Below are positions 8,304 to 16,328 of a stretch of DNA of 64,000 nt, one piece after another. Position 1 is the first letter of the stretch. Every line of letters starts with the position of its first letter. The notes under the pieces are model-generated. The model made no database searches. It saw nothing but the letters and a program-made list of their open reading frames with translations, and was not told the origin of the DNA. The DNA is from Enterobacter cancerogenus (lineage in GTDB: Bacteria; Pseudomonadota; Gammaproteobacteria; Enterobacterales; Enterobacteriaceae), in the NCBI GenBank assembly GCA_000773965.1, contig JRUP01000001.1, positions 124,001-188,000 on the forward strand. The letters are read 5' to 3'. A program made the translations under genes and the position numbers.

Positions 8304-9424
8304 TCGCCGCGTCGATATGGCAGGGCTTCGCGCGCTTCAATGGCATAGGCGCGGATCCCTGCCCGCTCCTGCACTAAATACTCTTCTACGGCTTCACGCA
8401 ATCCCGGATGGCACAGGTAGTGCCAGGAATGAGTGATCTGCGGTTCGAAGCCGCGCACCAGTTTGTGCTCGCCTTGCGCTCCCGCATCAAAACGCTGTAA
8501 TCCCTCGGCAATCGCAAAATCCATGCCCTGATAGAAGCAGGTTTCAAAGTGCAGGCGATCGAACTCCGCCAGGCAGCCCCAGTAACGCCCGTACAGCGAG
8601 TTGCCATCCACCAGATAGAACGCCATGGCCGCCGGATGCCCCTGCAGCGTGGCGATCACCACGCGAATCGATCGCGGCATGCGTTCGGCCAGCAGGCTGA
8701 AGAATTGCCGCGTGAGATAAGGACGCTGCCCGCGCACCGCATAGGTGTTGGCGTAGCAGGTGTAGACGAAATCCCACTGATCTTCGCTGAGTTCGTCACC
8801 ACGATACCAGTTGAACTCAAAACCACTGCTCGCCACCTGTTCGCGCTCTTTACGCAGCTGTTTGCGTTTGCGTGACATCAGCGTGTCGAGGAAATCCTGA
8901 AAATCGCGGTAGCCTTTGTTGTGCCAGTGATACTGGATGCCGAGACGCGCCAGCCAGTCGGGCTGCTGCTCCATCACATCGTAGGCAAACGGCGTGGTGA
9001 AATTGATATGTGCGCCGCTCAGGCCGTTTTGCAGCAGTTCATCGGGTAACGCTGCGAGCAGCTGGCTGATGGCGGCTTGCTCGCCCAATAAACGCGCACC
9101 CGTAACCGGGCTGAACGGAATCGCCCCCAGCCACTTTGGATAGTATGGAATGCCGGCGCGGTGACAGGCATCAGCCCATGCGTGATCAAAGACGTATTCA
9201 CCTTGCGAATTGCGTTTGCGATAGCCCGGTAGCGCGGCGCTCAGCACGCCCTTTTCACGCCACAACAGGTGATCCGGCTGCCAGCCGTTTTCCGGCCGCA
9301 CGCTGCCGCTCTCTTCCAGCGTGAGCAGAAAGGCATGGCGTAAAAACGGTTGATCGTCAGGTAACAGCGCATCCCATTCGAGGGCGGAAATCTCCGCCAG
9401 CGATGACAGGTGAAGCAAAGACAT
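8300..9424 (-). CDS. FemAB-like GNAT-fold protein (DUF482 family)
   Basis: The 374-residue protein starts at ATG 9424 with a GGGAG ribosome site. It matches the family annotated as peptidoglycan biosynthesis/recognition (FemAB_like): an N-terminal SLAEISALEWDAL segment, the basic patch SRKRKQLRKEREQ near residues 193-205 and a C-terminal GNAT-like half with GRYWG and AQGEHKLVRGFEP. Members are widespread in Proteobacteria but largely uncharacterised; tRNA-dependent or acyl-CoA-dependent aminoacyl transfer is presumed from the fold. No signal peptide or membrane span is visible. It appears to be transcribed alone. Confidence 0.75.
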   Translation of the reverse strand: MSLLHLSSLAEISALEWDALLPDDQPFLRHAFLLTLEESGSVRPENGWQPDHLLWREKGVLSAALPGYRKRNSQGEYVFDHAWADACHRAGIPYYPKWLGAIPFSPVTGARLLGEQAAISQLLAALPDELLQNGLSGAHINFTTPFAYDVMEQQPDWLARLGIQYHWHNKGYRDFQDFLDTLMSRKRKQLRKEREQVASSGFEFNWYRGDELSEDQWDFVYTCYANTYAVRGQRPYLTRQFFSLLAERMPRSIRVVIATLQGHPAAMAFYLVDGNSLYGRYWGCLAEFDRLHFETCFYQGMDFAIAEGLQRFDAGAQGEHKLVRGFEPQITHSWHYLCHPGLREAVEEYLVQERAGIRAYAIEAREALPYRRGD

Positions 9425-9588
9425 GCATGGCTCCCGGCCAGCTTAAGGCGAACAGCTAGTTCAACAGGTTTTGTCGCAGGGGAAAAGAGGGGGCGCACTG
9501 AATGTGCATCGACCATCTATTGGCATGAATCACGCCGGAGGGGTTTGGATTGGAAAGGACGCTTCCACCGCTTAAGGAAGCGACTCTG

Positions 9589-9918
9589 TTAGCCGATGAG
9601 TTTCAGGTCGTTTTTACGATGTTGCTTCTGGTCGTCATAATAATTTTCGTGTGTACCGAGGCTCAGAAGATAAATTTCCAGTCTCTGATCGACCCAGCTA
9701 TAACCCAACAGATATTGCTGCTTGCTCAGATAAAAATTGTGCACCCAGAGATAGCTCAGGTCGCCCTTTTTGCGTTCACCGATCTCTGGGTTAGCAATAA
9801 TGCGGTCAATCTCTTGATCAACACCCTCCTGATCCTGTTCCGTCAGGCGGTTAAAAGCCTTCTCAAAACGGCGGGTCTGAAAAATCTCAACTTCCTGTCC
9901 GGTCTTTTCTGCGCACAT
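9589..9918 (-). CDS. RelE/ParE-family toxin of a type II toxin-antitoxin pair
   Basis: The 109-residue basic protein has the RelE/ParE layout: an N-terminal helix pair (FEKAFNRLTEQDQEGVDQEIDRI) and beta strands including LSYLWVHNFYLSKQQYLLGY and LEIYLLSLGTHENYY, where GTHENYY is a typical C-terminal toxin motif. It is preceded by, and overlaps by 32 bases with, the ParD-like gene. Whether it cleaves mRNA or poisons gyrase cannot be told from sequence. A hairpin (CGCTTCC/GGAAGCG, 9560-9580) follows the gene. Confidence 0.8.
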   Translation of the reverse strand: MCAEKTGQEVEIFQTRRFEKAFNRLTEQDQEGVDQEIDRIIANPEIGERKKGDLSYLWVHNFYLSKQQYLLGYSWVDQRLEIYLLSLGTHENYYDDQKQHRKNDLKLIG

Positions 9919-10123
9919 ATTTTTTGACCTTGCCGTTATCCATTTCTGCTTTAGCCAGTAAGATTTCGTTGATGAAGGAGAACGTCAGATCGGGGTTATC
10001 CTCTGCGATGCGACCAATCTTCGCCCAATGCTCAATCTGCTTAGGCACGCTGCGGCTCATGGCTTCTGCATGTGTTTTCACATCTTCAACAAAATCATCG
10101 TCTAAGCGGACGCTGGTTGCCAT
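9887..10123 (-). CDS. ParD-like antitoxin
   Basis: The 78-residue protein starts at ATG 10123 (MATSVRLDDDF). The short N-terminal strand SVRLDDDFVEDVKTHAEAMSR fits a ribbon-helix-helix-type DNA-binding region, and SVPKQIEHWAKIGR is characteristic of the ParD_like antitoxin family. The C-terminal half is charged and probably binds the toxin. It comes first in the operon and overlaps the toxin gene, the usual antitoxin-first order. It is expected to neutralise the toxin and repress its own promoter. Confidence 0.8.
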   Translation of the reverse strand: MATSVRLDDDFVEDVKTHAEAMSRSVPKQIEHWAKIGRIAEDNPDLTFSFINEILLAKAEMDNGKVKKYVRRKDRTGS

Positions 10124-10213
10124 ATTTAAACCTCTTATTGTCGTCACCCGATACGTTGTTGTGAGGGTGGTTCCATTGATACGTCATTGCCAGACGTACA
10201 ACAGAAGTGATTG

Positions 10214-10230
10214 TGCGACATATTGTCGCA
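10214..10230. promoter_or_regulatory. Perfect 7-3-7 palindrome in the antitoxin/LysR intergenic region
   Basis: TGCGACA-TAT-TGTCGCA forms a perfect inverted repeat about 85 bases before the LysR start and about 90 bases before the antitoxin start on the other strand. An outer pair, ATTGCCA (10186) and TGGCAAT (10233), brackets it. The symmetry and the divergent location suggest a regulator binding site, but which gene it serves is not determined. Confidence 0.35.
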
Positions 10231-10315
10231 TTTGGCAATCAGTGATAGCAGCACGATTTACCGTGCCTCGATAACGAATGTGTATACTCACCTTTTTCGC
10301 AGTTCAGGAACCGCC

Positions 10316-11215
10316 ATGGATCGTCTTGATTGTGACCGCATGTTTGTCGCGGTGCTGGAAGTGGGCAGCTTTGCCGGGGCGGCCGAGCGACTGGGCACCA
10401 GCAGCGGGCAGGCCTCCAAGCTGGTTTCCCGGCTGGAGCAGGAACTCGGCGTACAGTTGTTCAAGCGCAGCACGCGTGCACTCTCAGCCACTGAAGTGGG
10501 TCGCGCCTATTATGAGCGGGTGAAAACCCTGCTGGATGCTTTCGACACGCTGGATGCCACGGTGCGCGAAAATGCCACCACGCCAACGGGCCGCTTAAAA
10601 ATCAGTGCACCTGGTACCTTTGGTACGGCGGTGCTCGCCAGCGTATTGGTCGCATTTGCGCGTCACTATCCGTTGATTGAACTGGACGTTAACTTCTCCG
10701 ATCGTGCAGTGAACATCGTCGATGAAGGCTTCGATATGGCGATTCGCATTGGTAAATTAGATGACAGTAGCCTGATTGCACGTCGTTTGGGCGATGTGCC
10801 GATTCGCGTAGCAGCTTCGCCGGGCTATCTGCTGCAACAAGGCACACCGCAGCACTGGCGCGATCTGGCGACACATCAGTGTATTAGCGACACCAACTTC
10901 CGCGATCCCTGGCACTGGCCGTTTGTGACGCCCTGCGGCGACAGTGTCAGCATGCCGATTCGCGGCCGCCTGTGTTTCTCCAATACCGAAGCCTGTTTAC
11001 AAGCAGCCATCGCCGGATTGGGTATCGCACGTTTACCGGGTTTTATTGCCGCACCTGCGCTACAACGCGGCGAGATCGTCTCGCTACTGGATAACTTCGC
11101 CACGCCGCCGATGGGCCTGTTTGCCCTCTATCCCCCCGCTCGCCATCTGGCGCAGAAAACCCGCTTACTGATTGATTTCCTCGCCGATCATTTCCAGCAG
11201 CATCCTCCCGGCTGA
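10316..11215 (+). CDS. LysR-family transcriptional regulator
   Basis: The 299-residue protein starts at ATG 10316 behind AGGAA. Residues 1-60 form the winged helix-turn-helix (FVAVLEVGSFAGAAERLGTS...SRLEQELGVQLF), followed by the substrate-binding domain with the linker RENATTPTGRLKISAPGTFG. The GRLKISAP start of the effector domain is typical of the large LysR subgroup beside oxidoreductase or GST genes. It is 99 bases upstream of, and co-directional with, the glutathionyl-hydroquinone reductase gene, which it may regulate; the effector is unknown. Confidence 0.85.
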   Translation: MDRLDCDRMFVAVLEVGSFAGAAERLGTSSGQASKLVSRLEQELGVQLFKRSTRALSATEVGRAYYERVKTLLDAFDTLDATVRENATTPTGRLKISAPGTFGTAVLASVLVAFARHYPLIELDVNFSDRAVNIVDEGFDMAIRIGKLDDSSLIARRLGDVPIRVAASPGYLLQQGTPQHWRDLATHQCISDTNFRDPWHWPFVTPCGDSVSMPIRGRLCFSNTEACLQAAIAGLGIARLPGFIAAPALQRGEIVSLLDNFATPPMGLFALYPPARHLAQKTRLLIDFLADHFQQHPPG

Positions 11216-11314
11216 TTCCTTCCAATTTGGAAGCAATGAAAGCCATTTTGCCCGGATTATCACCCAACCAGCAGCGCGGTATGCTCACTCCATCACCAGA
11301 GAGGAGTCGAGCAT

Positions 11315-12256
11315 ATGTTGGTTAACGGTAAGTGGAGCGCAGAGTGGCACCCGGTTCAAGCCACCGATAAACAGGGCGGATTTGTCCGTCAGACATCCAG
11401 TTTTCGCCACTGGATCACCGCAGACGGCTCGAGCGAATTTGCCGCCGAGCCGGATCGCTATCATTTGTATGTGGCACTGATCTGCCCATGGGCATCACGC
11501 ACGCTGGTAGCACGCAGCCTGAAAGGACTGGAGAAAGTGATCAGCGTTTCGGTGGTGGAGCCGCAGCTGGGTGCGCAGGGCTGGCACTTCGGCGACTATC
11601 CGGGTGCTGATCGTGACTGGCTCAACAAAGCCGAATACATCCATGAGTTATATACCCGCGCCGATGCTGACTTTACCGGCCGCGCCACGGTGCCGGTACT
11701 GTGGGATAAAAAGACGCAGACCATCGTGAACAACGAATCTGCTGACATCCTGCGTATGTTGAACAGCGGGTTTGGCGATCTGGCAGACAACAGCCTCGAT
11801 CTTTATCCAGAGGATCTGCGCACCGAGATCGACGCGATCAATGAATCGATCTACCCACGCCTTAATAACGGCGTCTACCGCACCGGCTTTGCCACCACGC
11901 AGGTGAGCTATCAGCAAGCGTTTAATGATGTGTTCAGCCAGTTAGACGAACTGGAACAGCGTCTGAAAGATGGCCGCACTTTCCTGCTGGGCGAGCGCCT
12001 GACCGAAGCCGATATTCGCTTGTTCGTGACGCTGGTGCGCTTTGACGTCGCCTATCATGGCCTGTTCAAATGTAACCTGCGCCGCCTGCGCGACTATCCG
12101 CTGCTCGATCGCTATCTGAAGAGTATGCTGGCGGTTTCGGGTGTGCGTCAGACAGTGAACATCGACCATATCAAGCAGGGTTACTATTCGATTAAGGCGC
12201 TGAACCCAAATGGGATTGTGCCAGTAGGCCCGGATATGGCGGATTACGGACTTTAA
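11315..12256 (+). CDS. yqjG: Glutathionyl-hydroquinone reductase (xi-class GST, YqjG/ECM4 type)
   Basis: The 313-residue protein starts at ATG 11315 behind GAGGAG. It has the ICPWASR motif with catalytic Cys57, which defines xi-class glutathione transferases, and the NNESADILRMLN and ADIRLFVTLVRFD segments of the family. These enzymes reduce glutathionyl-hydroquinones back to hydroquinones in the cytosol and protect against quinone stress. The esterase gene follows after 11 bases, so the two form a small operon. Length agrees with E. coli YqjG (about 330). The symbol is by similarity rather than locus context. Confidence 0.88.
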   Translation: MLVNGKWSAEWHPVQATDKQGGFVRQTSSFRHWITADGSSEFAAEPDRYHLYVALICPWASRTLVARSLKGLEKVISVSVVEPQLGAQGWHFGDYPGADRDWLNKAEYIHELYTRADADFTGRATVPVLWDKKTQTIVNNESADILRMLNSGFGDLADNSLDLYPEDLRTEIDAINESIYPRLNNGVYRTGFATTQVSYQQAFNDVFSQLDELEQRLKDGRTFLLGERLTEADIRLFVTLVRFDVAYHGLFKCNLRRLRDYPLLDRYLKSMLAVSGVRQTVNIDHIKQGYYSIKALNPNGIVPVGPDMADYGL

Positions 12257-12267
12257 GGAGCAGGACG

Positions 12268-12873
12268 ATGGCAAAAGCGTTGGTGATTTTTTTACATGGT
12301 GTGGGCAGTAATGGCGACGATCTGGCAGGACTCGGCCAGCATTGGGCCAGCCTGCTGCCGGATGTGGCTTTTGCCTCGCCGAATGCGCCCTATCCGTTTG
12401 AACATGCGATGGGCTATCAGTGGTTTAGCCTGACGGGCATTACCCCAGAAAATCGTCCGGCGCGGGTGCGTGAAGCCCGCGCAGCGTTCGATGAGACACT
12501 GCAACAGTTGATGGCGCAACACGGCATGGCGGACGCGTGGGATAAAGTGATTCTGGTAGGCTTTTCTCAGGGTTCGATCATGGCGCTCGATGCACTGGCA
12601 CAGGGCCGTCATCCGCTGGCGGGCGTGGTGGCGTTTTCCGGACGATTGTCGTTTGACGGCGCATTAACCCCGGCATCGCACACGCCTGCGTTGCTGATTC
12701 ACGGCAAAGCGGATGGCGTGATTCCGTATAGTGAGAGTGAGTCAGCAGCACAGCGCCTGCAAGCGGCAGGCGTGACGGTGGAAGCGCGCTTTGAAGCCGC
12801 CACCGGTCACACCATCTCTTCACAGGGTGCGATGCAAGCGGCCGCCTTTATCGCCCAGTGCTTGCAGGATTAA
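12268..12873 (+). CDS. ypfH: Alpha/beta-hydrolase esterase of the YpfH/carboxylesterase type
   Basis: The 201-residue protein starts at ATG 12268 behind AAGGAG. It has the oxyanion region FLHGVGSNGDDL, nucleophile Ser100 in GFSQGS, Asp149 in GKADGVIPY and His181 in ATGHTIS, a complete catalytic triad. Length and motifs fit small bacterial serine esterases such as YpfH that hydrolyse short acyl esters. It shares an operon with the hydroquinone reductase. Its stop overlaps by 4 bases the stop of the convergent isomerase-like gene. Confidence 0.8.
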   Translation: MAKALVIFLHGVGSNGDDLAGLGQHWASLLPDVAFASPNAPYPFEHAMGYQWFSLTGITPENRPARVREARAAFDETLQQLMAQHGMADAWDKVILVGFSQGSIMALDALAQGRHPLAGVVAFSGRLSFDGALTPASHTPALLIHGKADGVIPYSESESAAQRLQAAGVTVEARFEAATGHTISSQGAMQAAAFIAQCLQD

Positions 12874-13667
12874 GGCCAGTAGCGATTTAACGCTTTCCAG
12901 GCTTGTTGCGCAGCCACTTCGGGTGGCTGCGCTTTTAATCCATCGTTAAACACTTCAATGCCGACCGGGCCACGATAGCTGGCGCTTTTCAGCTTATCGA
13001 CAAAGCGTTCCACTTCGATAATGCCGTCGCCGGGCAACAACCGCTGATGGCGCGCATAATCACTTAGCGCGCCCTTCGCTTGCGGCGGCATCTCCGCCAT
13101 GTCGCACAGTTGCACTTCATAGATACGATCGGCAGGAATGCCATCGAGCTGTGAGGCATCGCCGCCCAAAGCACAGATGTGGAACAGATCGACCACCAGT
13201 CCGATATTCGGTTGGTCCAGACGCTGCAAGCGTTCCCAGGCCAGTGGCAGAGTGTTGTCGACGCTGCACCATGCCATCGGTTCGTACATGATGCGCATGT
13301 TATAGCGCGCCGCTTCCGAAGCCATCCAGCGCAGATCTTCATCGATACGCTCCGCCACGCAATCATCACGCGTGGTGGCCGGTGCCTGAATGGTGTTGCA
13401 ACCGATAGACTGCGCAATCTGGATAAACTGCCGCAGCTCTTCACGCTTCTGTAAACGTTCGCGGTCAGGGCTGCCGGTAAAGTCGCGCAGTACCTGAACA
13501 TTGGTAAATCCCAGGTTTAACTCTTGGGCCAGCTGCGGCGTACTGGCCTCCACATCATCCCGCCAGATTTCGACCTGATCGAAACCGGCGGCACGGGCCG
13601 CGCGCAGTTTCTGTTCAGGTTCACCGTTTAACAACACCAGGTTAAGGAATTTGGGGTTACTTCGCAT
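12870..13667 (-). CDS. Sugar phosphate isomerase/epimerase-like TIM-barrel protein (AP-endonuclease family 2)
   Basis: The 265-residue protein starts at ATG 13667, 7 bases after AGGGAG. It is a xylose-isomerase-like TIM barrel with metal-ligand candidates in MYEPMAW (Glu), VVDLFHIC (Asp/His), YEVQLCDM and VGIEVFND (Glu). This superfamily includes IolE/IolI, hydroxypyruvate isomerase and 3-dehydroshikimate dehydratase, and the sequence does not point to one of them. It stands alone on the minus strand, so its pathway is not indicated by neighbours. Confidence 0.72.
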   Translation of the reverse strand: MRSNPKFLNLVLLNGEPEQKLRAARAAGFDQVEIWRDDVEASTPQLAQELNLGFTNVQVLRDFTGSPDRERLQKREELRQFIQIAQSIGCNTIQAPATTRDDCVAERIDEDLRWMASEAARYNMRIMYEPMAWCSVDNTLPLAWERLQRLDQPNIGLVVDLFHICALGGDASQLDGIPADRIYEVQLCDMAEMPPQAKGALSDYARHQRLLPGDGIIEVERFVDKLKSASYRGPVGIEVFNDGLKAQPPEVAAQQAWKALNRYWP

Positions 13668-13785
13668 CAACGGGCTCCCTAATCGTCCGGATAAATCGGT
13701 GACAGGTTCTGCTTGTCACGCAAACAGAACACCGACCAGTATCTACCTCTTAGGAGTTATTTCAAGCCCGTGATGCGCAGGGCTT

Positions 13786-14163
13786 TTATCCCAGCAGATT
13801 CACCACTGCAAAGCCGGCGAAGGTCATCAGCAGTGAACCAATCACATGCACCATCACGCTCGACATCGCCCACAGGTATTTACCGGTTTGCAGCAAGCCG
13901 ACAATTTCCGCTGAAAAGGTAGAGAAGGTGGTTAAACCGCCGCATAAGCCGGTGACAATCAGCAGTTTCCAGAAAGGGTCAATATGCGGATTGCGGACAA
14001 AAAACGCCAACGCTGCACCGATGATAAAACCACCGACCAGATTCACCATTAAAGTGCCCGGTGGCAGATTGGGAAACAGCGCGTTGAACCGCAGAGAAAT
14101 AAGCCAGCGCAGTGAACAGCCCACGGCACCACCGAGCATCACAGCCAGTAACGACTTCAACAT
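13786..14163 (-). CDS. crcB: Fluoride channel CrcB/FluC
   Basis: The 125-residue protein starts at ATG 14163 (MLKSLLAVMLGG). It has four membrane segments and the family motifs GGAVGCSLRW, NLVGGFIIG and GLCGGLTTFSTFSAE; the last contains the phenylalanines and polar track that line the fluoride pore. Dual-topology dimers expel fluoride from the cytosol. A longer in-frame start would lie inside the riboswitch and is rejected. Expression is evidently controlled by the fluoride riboswitch and terminator immediately upstream. A GGAG ribosome site precedes the ATG. Confidence 0.96.
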   Translation of the reverse strand: MLKSLLAVMLGGAVGCSLRWLISLRFNALFPNLPPGTLMVNLVGGFIIGAALAFFVRNPHIDPFWKLLIVTGLCGGLTTFSTFSAEIVGLLQTGKYLWAMSSVMVHVIGSLLMTFAGFAVVNLLG

Positions 14164-14212
14164 ACTTTTGGAGCTCCTGAAATGAGTTACGCGCAGGGCC
14201 GCGGCAGGACAG

Positions 14213-14265
14213 AAAAACACCTGACACACCGCCGTCTCCCGCACAGGGATACGAGTGTTGTCAGG
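14213..14265 (-). terminator. Intrinsic terminator, expression platform of the fluoride riboswitch
   Basis: On the minus strand CCTGACAACAC (14265-14255) pairs with GTGTGTCAGG (14229-14220), and TTTTT follows (14217-14213). An inner TCCC/GGGA hairpin fills the loop. The 5' arm begins inside the last bases of the riboswitch (GCCTGAC), so the ligand-bound aptamer fold and the terminator compete. This is the classic transcriptional ON switch with fluoride, shown here by the overlapping pairing. Confidence 0.8.
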
Positions 14266-14325
14266 CGTCATCAGCCGTCTGTTTCCAGAACGGCGGTTGG
14301 GGAAGGTGGCACGCCATCACCTTAG
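14260..14325 (-). ncRNA. Fluoride riboswitch (crcB motif)
   Basis: Read on the minus strand the element starts AAGGTGATGGCGTGCCACCT, has the conserved AACCGCC in the middle and ends GGCTGATGACGCCT. These three blocks, in this order and spacing, match the crcB RNA motif: a pseudoknotted aptamer that binds fluoride through Mg2+ ions. It is about 95 bases upstream of crcB in the same orientation, and its 3' end overlaps the terminator arm. Confidence 0.9.
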
Positions 14326-14383
14326 CGGCATGATAATACGCTGGCGTAGCGGGGGTGACAATACATCAGAAATCAGTGCTTCA

Positions 14384-14725
14384 TTAATGCACAAGTATAC
14401 GTCGCAATAATAAATCCTGGATGCTTTGCCTATATGACACGAGCACATGAACGAACACTGCGTTCTCTTCAATTGAAAACAATATGCGGTAGTTTTCACT
14501 GCTATTGAATTCACGGTAACGCGTGGCACCTAAATCAGCCAGTTGCGAACTCACGGGGCAGCTCGTAGGGAAATAGCGTACACGTGATTCAAACTCGTCA
14601 ATCACTCGCGAAATGATGGCGTTGTAGTCGTTGCCTATACGGCGATGAAAAGCAGAGATCTTTTCCAGACTTAGTCGAACAGTGGGGAGATAAATAATAG
14701 TGAACTGCTCATCCTTGTGCTCCAT
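14384..14725 (-). CDS. RelE/ParE-superfamily toxin
   Basis: This 113-residue protein has the ParE/RelE plasmid-stabilisation pattern: helices SLEKISAFHRRIGNDYNAIISRVIDEFE, then REFNSSENYRILFSIEENAVFVHVLVSYRQS, whose YRILF...VFVHVL strands carry the typical toxin core. It follows the Phd/YefM-like gene by only 7 bases, a standard antitoxin-toxin operon. Activity as a ribosome-dependent RNase or gyrase poison is not distinguishable here. Confidence 0.75.
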   Translation of the reverse strand: MEHKDEQFTIIYLPTVRLSLEKISAFHRRIGNDYNAIISRVIDEFESRVRYFPTSCPVSSQLADLGATRYREFNSSENYRILFSIEENAVFVHVLVSYRQSIQDLLLRRILVH

Positions 14726-14732
14726 ATTATCC

Positions 14733-14960
14733 TCACAGGCCTTCGAGTAACTGTTCGCGAGTCATACCTTTACCAGCCGCTTTATCTTCTTCCGAAAGCG
14801 CCAGCAACTTGAGTAGAGCTAACGTTTCATCACGTTGTTGGCGCTCCTCCCAAGACTCAATAACATACGCTGGTGTACCATTTTGTGTCACAAGAATTGG
14901 CTCGGAAAGATCGAGAGCGGCTGCATTTTTTTTGATATAGCTAATTGTTTCAATTTTCAT
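14733..14960 (-). CDS. Phd/YefM-family antitoxin
   Basis: The 75-residue protein starts at ATG 14960, 5 bases after GGAGG (an in-frame GTG two codons earlier overlaps the ribosome site). MKIETISYIKKNAAALDL, then EPILVTQNGTPAYVIESWE, is the Phd/YefM N-terminal DNA-binding fold, with the QNG turn and VIES strand characteristic of the family. The acidic C-terminus would bind the toxin encoded downstream. A palindrome at 14979-14988 just upstream fits autoregulation. Confidence 0.85.
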   Translation of the reverse strand: MKIETISYIKKNAAALDLSEPILVTQNGTPAYVIESWEERQQRDETLALLKLLALSEEDKAAGKGMTREQLLEGL

Positions 14961-14978
14961 AAACACCTCCGAAGTAGA

Positions 14979-14988
14979 CTAAATTTAG
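14979..14988. promoter_or_regulatory. Candidate autoregulatory operator of the Phd/RelE pair
   Basis: The palindrome CTAAATTTAG sits inside TAGACTAAATTTAGACT, which is also a direct repeat of TAGACT, 19-28 bases upstream of the antitoxin ATG. Phd/YefM antitoxins typically bind short palindromes at their own promoter. The assignment is positional only. Confidence 0.4.
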
Positions 14989-15058
14989 ACTTTTTATGTT
15001 CTAGTGGCAATGATTGTTTATCACTCATTTTCTAGAACAAAAATGAATGGAGATCCCG

Positions 15059-15976
15059 ATGCGTACCCTGATTTTTGATACTGATATTGGCGTGGATGAT
15101 GCCTTTGCGCTGGCGTATGCGGCGCGGACGCAGCGGTTGCTGGGGATTACCACGGTGTTTGGCAATGTGGCGGTCGGGCAAGCAGTGAAAAATGCCCGGC
15201 TGTTCTGCGAGAAGATGGGGATTGAGGCACCGGTATATCGCGGTTGCTCCCGTCCGTTAGCATTAGCCCCTTCTGCGCCCGCTACGCTGCACGGCCTGGA
15301 TGGATTAGGGGATGCGTTCGAGAACTCACACAGCGAAGCAGCCCCCAGCGCAGTGCAGTTCATTATTGATAGCGTGCGCGCACAGCCCCAAGCCATCACC
15401 ATCGTGGCGATTGGGCCGCTGACCAATATCGCCAGCGCCATCAATCAGGCGCCGGATATCATTCCATTGGTGAAAGAGCTGATAATAATGGGCGGCGCAT
15501 TTGGCACCGACGGCCATTCCGGCAACGTCTCGCCGTTTGCCGAATTCAATATCTGGAAAGATCCGCATGCCGCCGATCAAGTGCTGGCCTCGGCGCTGCC
15601 GGTGGTGGTATTACCGCTGGATGTGACGCACAAGGTGCTGATTACGGGCGATGAAGTGCGGCAGTTAAATCAGCCTGTACTCAGCGCGATATGCCGTCCG
15701 TATCTGACGTACAGTCTGCAAAAGGAAGGGTTTGATGGCATGGCGCTGCATGACACGTTGACGCTCTCCTGGCTGGCCCTGCCGCAGGCGTTTACCGTGA
15801 CCGAAGCACCAGTGCGTGTGGTGACGGAAGGAATCAGCCGTGGACAGACAGTGCGACGTCTCAGCGCCCTCGCCTCACGTGAAGACCCGTTTGCCGGATT
15901 ACGCCCACAGCGCTTGTGCCTCGGCGTGGATGCCGAAGCAGTGCGGGAACACTTTTTTGCCGCATTGCGGACATGA
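15059..15976 (+). CDS. Inosine-uridine-type nucleoside hydrolase
   Basis: The 305-residue protein starts at ATG 15059, 7 bases after GGAG; an ATG four codons earlier has no separate ribosome site. It begins MRTLIFDTDIGVDDAFAL, whose DTDxGxDD motif binds the catalytic Ca2+. Further motifs are AIGPLTNIA, the IIMGGAF segment, EFNIWKDPHAA and, near the C-terminus, the LHDTLTL segment carrying the last Asp ligand. It should cleave the N-glycosidic bond of ribonucleosides in the cytosol. It is monocistronic, and base preference cannot be inferred confidently. Confidence 0.9.
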   Translation: MRTLIFDTDIGVDDAFALAYAARTQRLLGITTVFGNVAVGQAVKNARLFCEKMGIEAPVYRGCSRPLALAPSAPATLHGLDGLGDAFENSHSEAAPSAVQFIIDSVRAQPQAITIVAIGPLTNIASAINQAPDIIPLVKELIIMGGAFGTDGHSGNVSPFAEFNIWKDPHAADQVLASALPVVVLPLDVTHKVLITGDEVRQLNQPVLSAICRPYLTYSLQKEGFDGMALHDTLTLSWLALPQAFTVTEAPVRVVTEGISRGQTVRRLSALASREDPFAGLRPQRLCLGVDAEAVREHFFAALRT

Positions 15977-16038
15977 GATTGATGGTCGCTATCAATGGCG
16001 TAATGCTTGCCAGTTAAGCGCCGGGTGATCACGCAGTC

Positions 16039-16164
16039 TTTTAAAAGGACACTATGGTTGAGGCCAGAGCGCGCCTCTTCCCCTGAACAGCCCCAGCACG
16101 CTCTTCAGCTTCAGTGCATGCTGTTAAAAACGGCACGATGGCTGAGGCCAGAGCGCCTCTGCTG
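16039..16164. repeat. Imperfect direct repeat, period 84 bp
   Basis: Two copies of about 42 bases share TTAAAA, then a GGACACTATGGTTGAGGCC-like stretch, then AGAGCGC (16039-16080 and 16123-16164; GAGGCCAGAGC is identical at 16060 and 16144). They lie in the 352-base spacer between the nucleoside hydrolase and lgoD, which shows no credible gene. Function unknown; similar tandem blocks occur near 30.0 and 31.0 kb. Confidence 0.55.
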
Positions 16165-16235
16165 CTGCAAGGGCTATCCGCAGCGCTGAGGCTTTTACGT
16201 TGGGCCAGGAGCCAGGCGCAGGGATGCGACTGGCA

Positions 16236-16267
16236 GTTCGGGTTGGCCAGGACGGCCTTACCCGAAC
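16236..16267. repeat. Long stable hairpin in the spacer upstream of the lgoD stop
   Basis: GTTCGGGT (16236-16243) pairs with ACCCGAAC (16260-16267), with an inner GGCC/GGCC pair at 16245-16248 and 16254-16257. No U-tract follows on either strand, so it is not a standard intrinsic terminator. It may be a REP-type element or an RNA-stabilising structure at the end of the lgoD transcript. Confidence 0.5.
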
Positions 16268-16328
16268 GGTCCGTAGGCACGACGTGGAAGCGCTCAGGCC
16301 CGCATTCGCGCGCAGTGATACGCACCGA

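Noticed and set aside
14164-14271. Longer N-terminus for CrcB starting at 14271
   Set aside because: The extra codons lie within the fluoride riboswitch and terminator; the ATG at 14163 has its own ribosome site and matches the family start.
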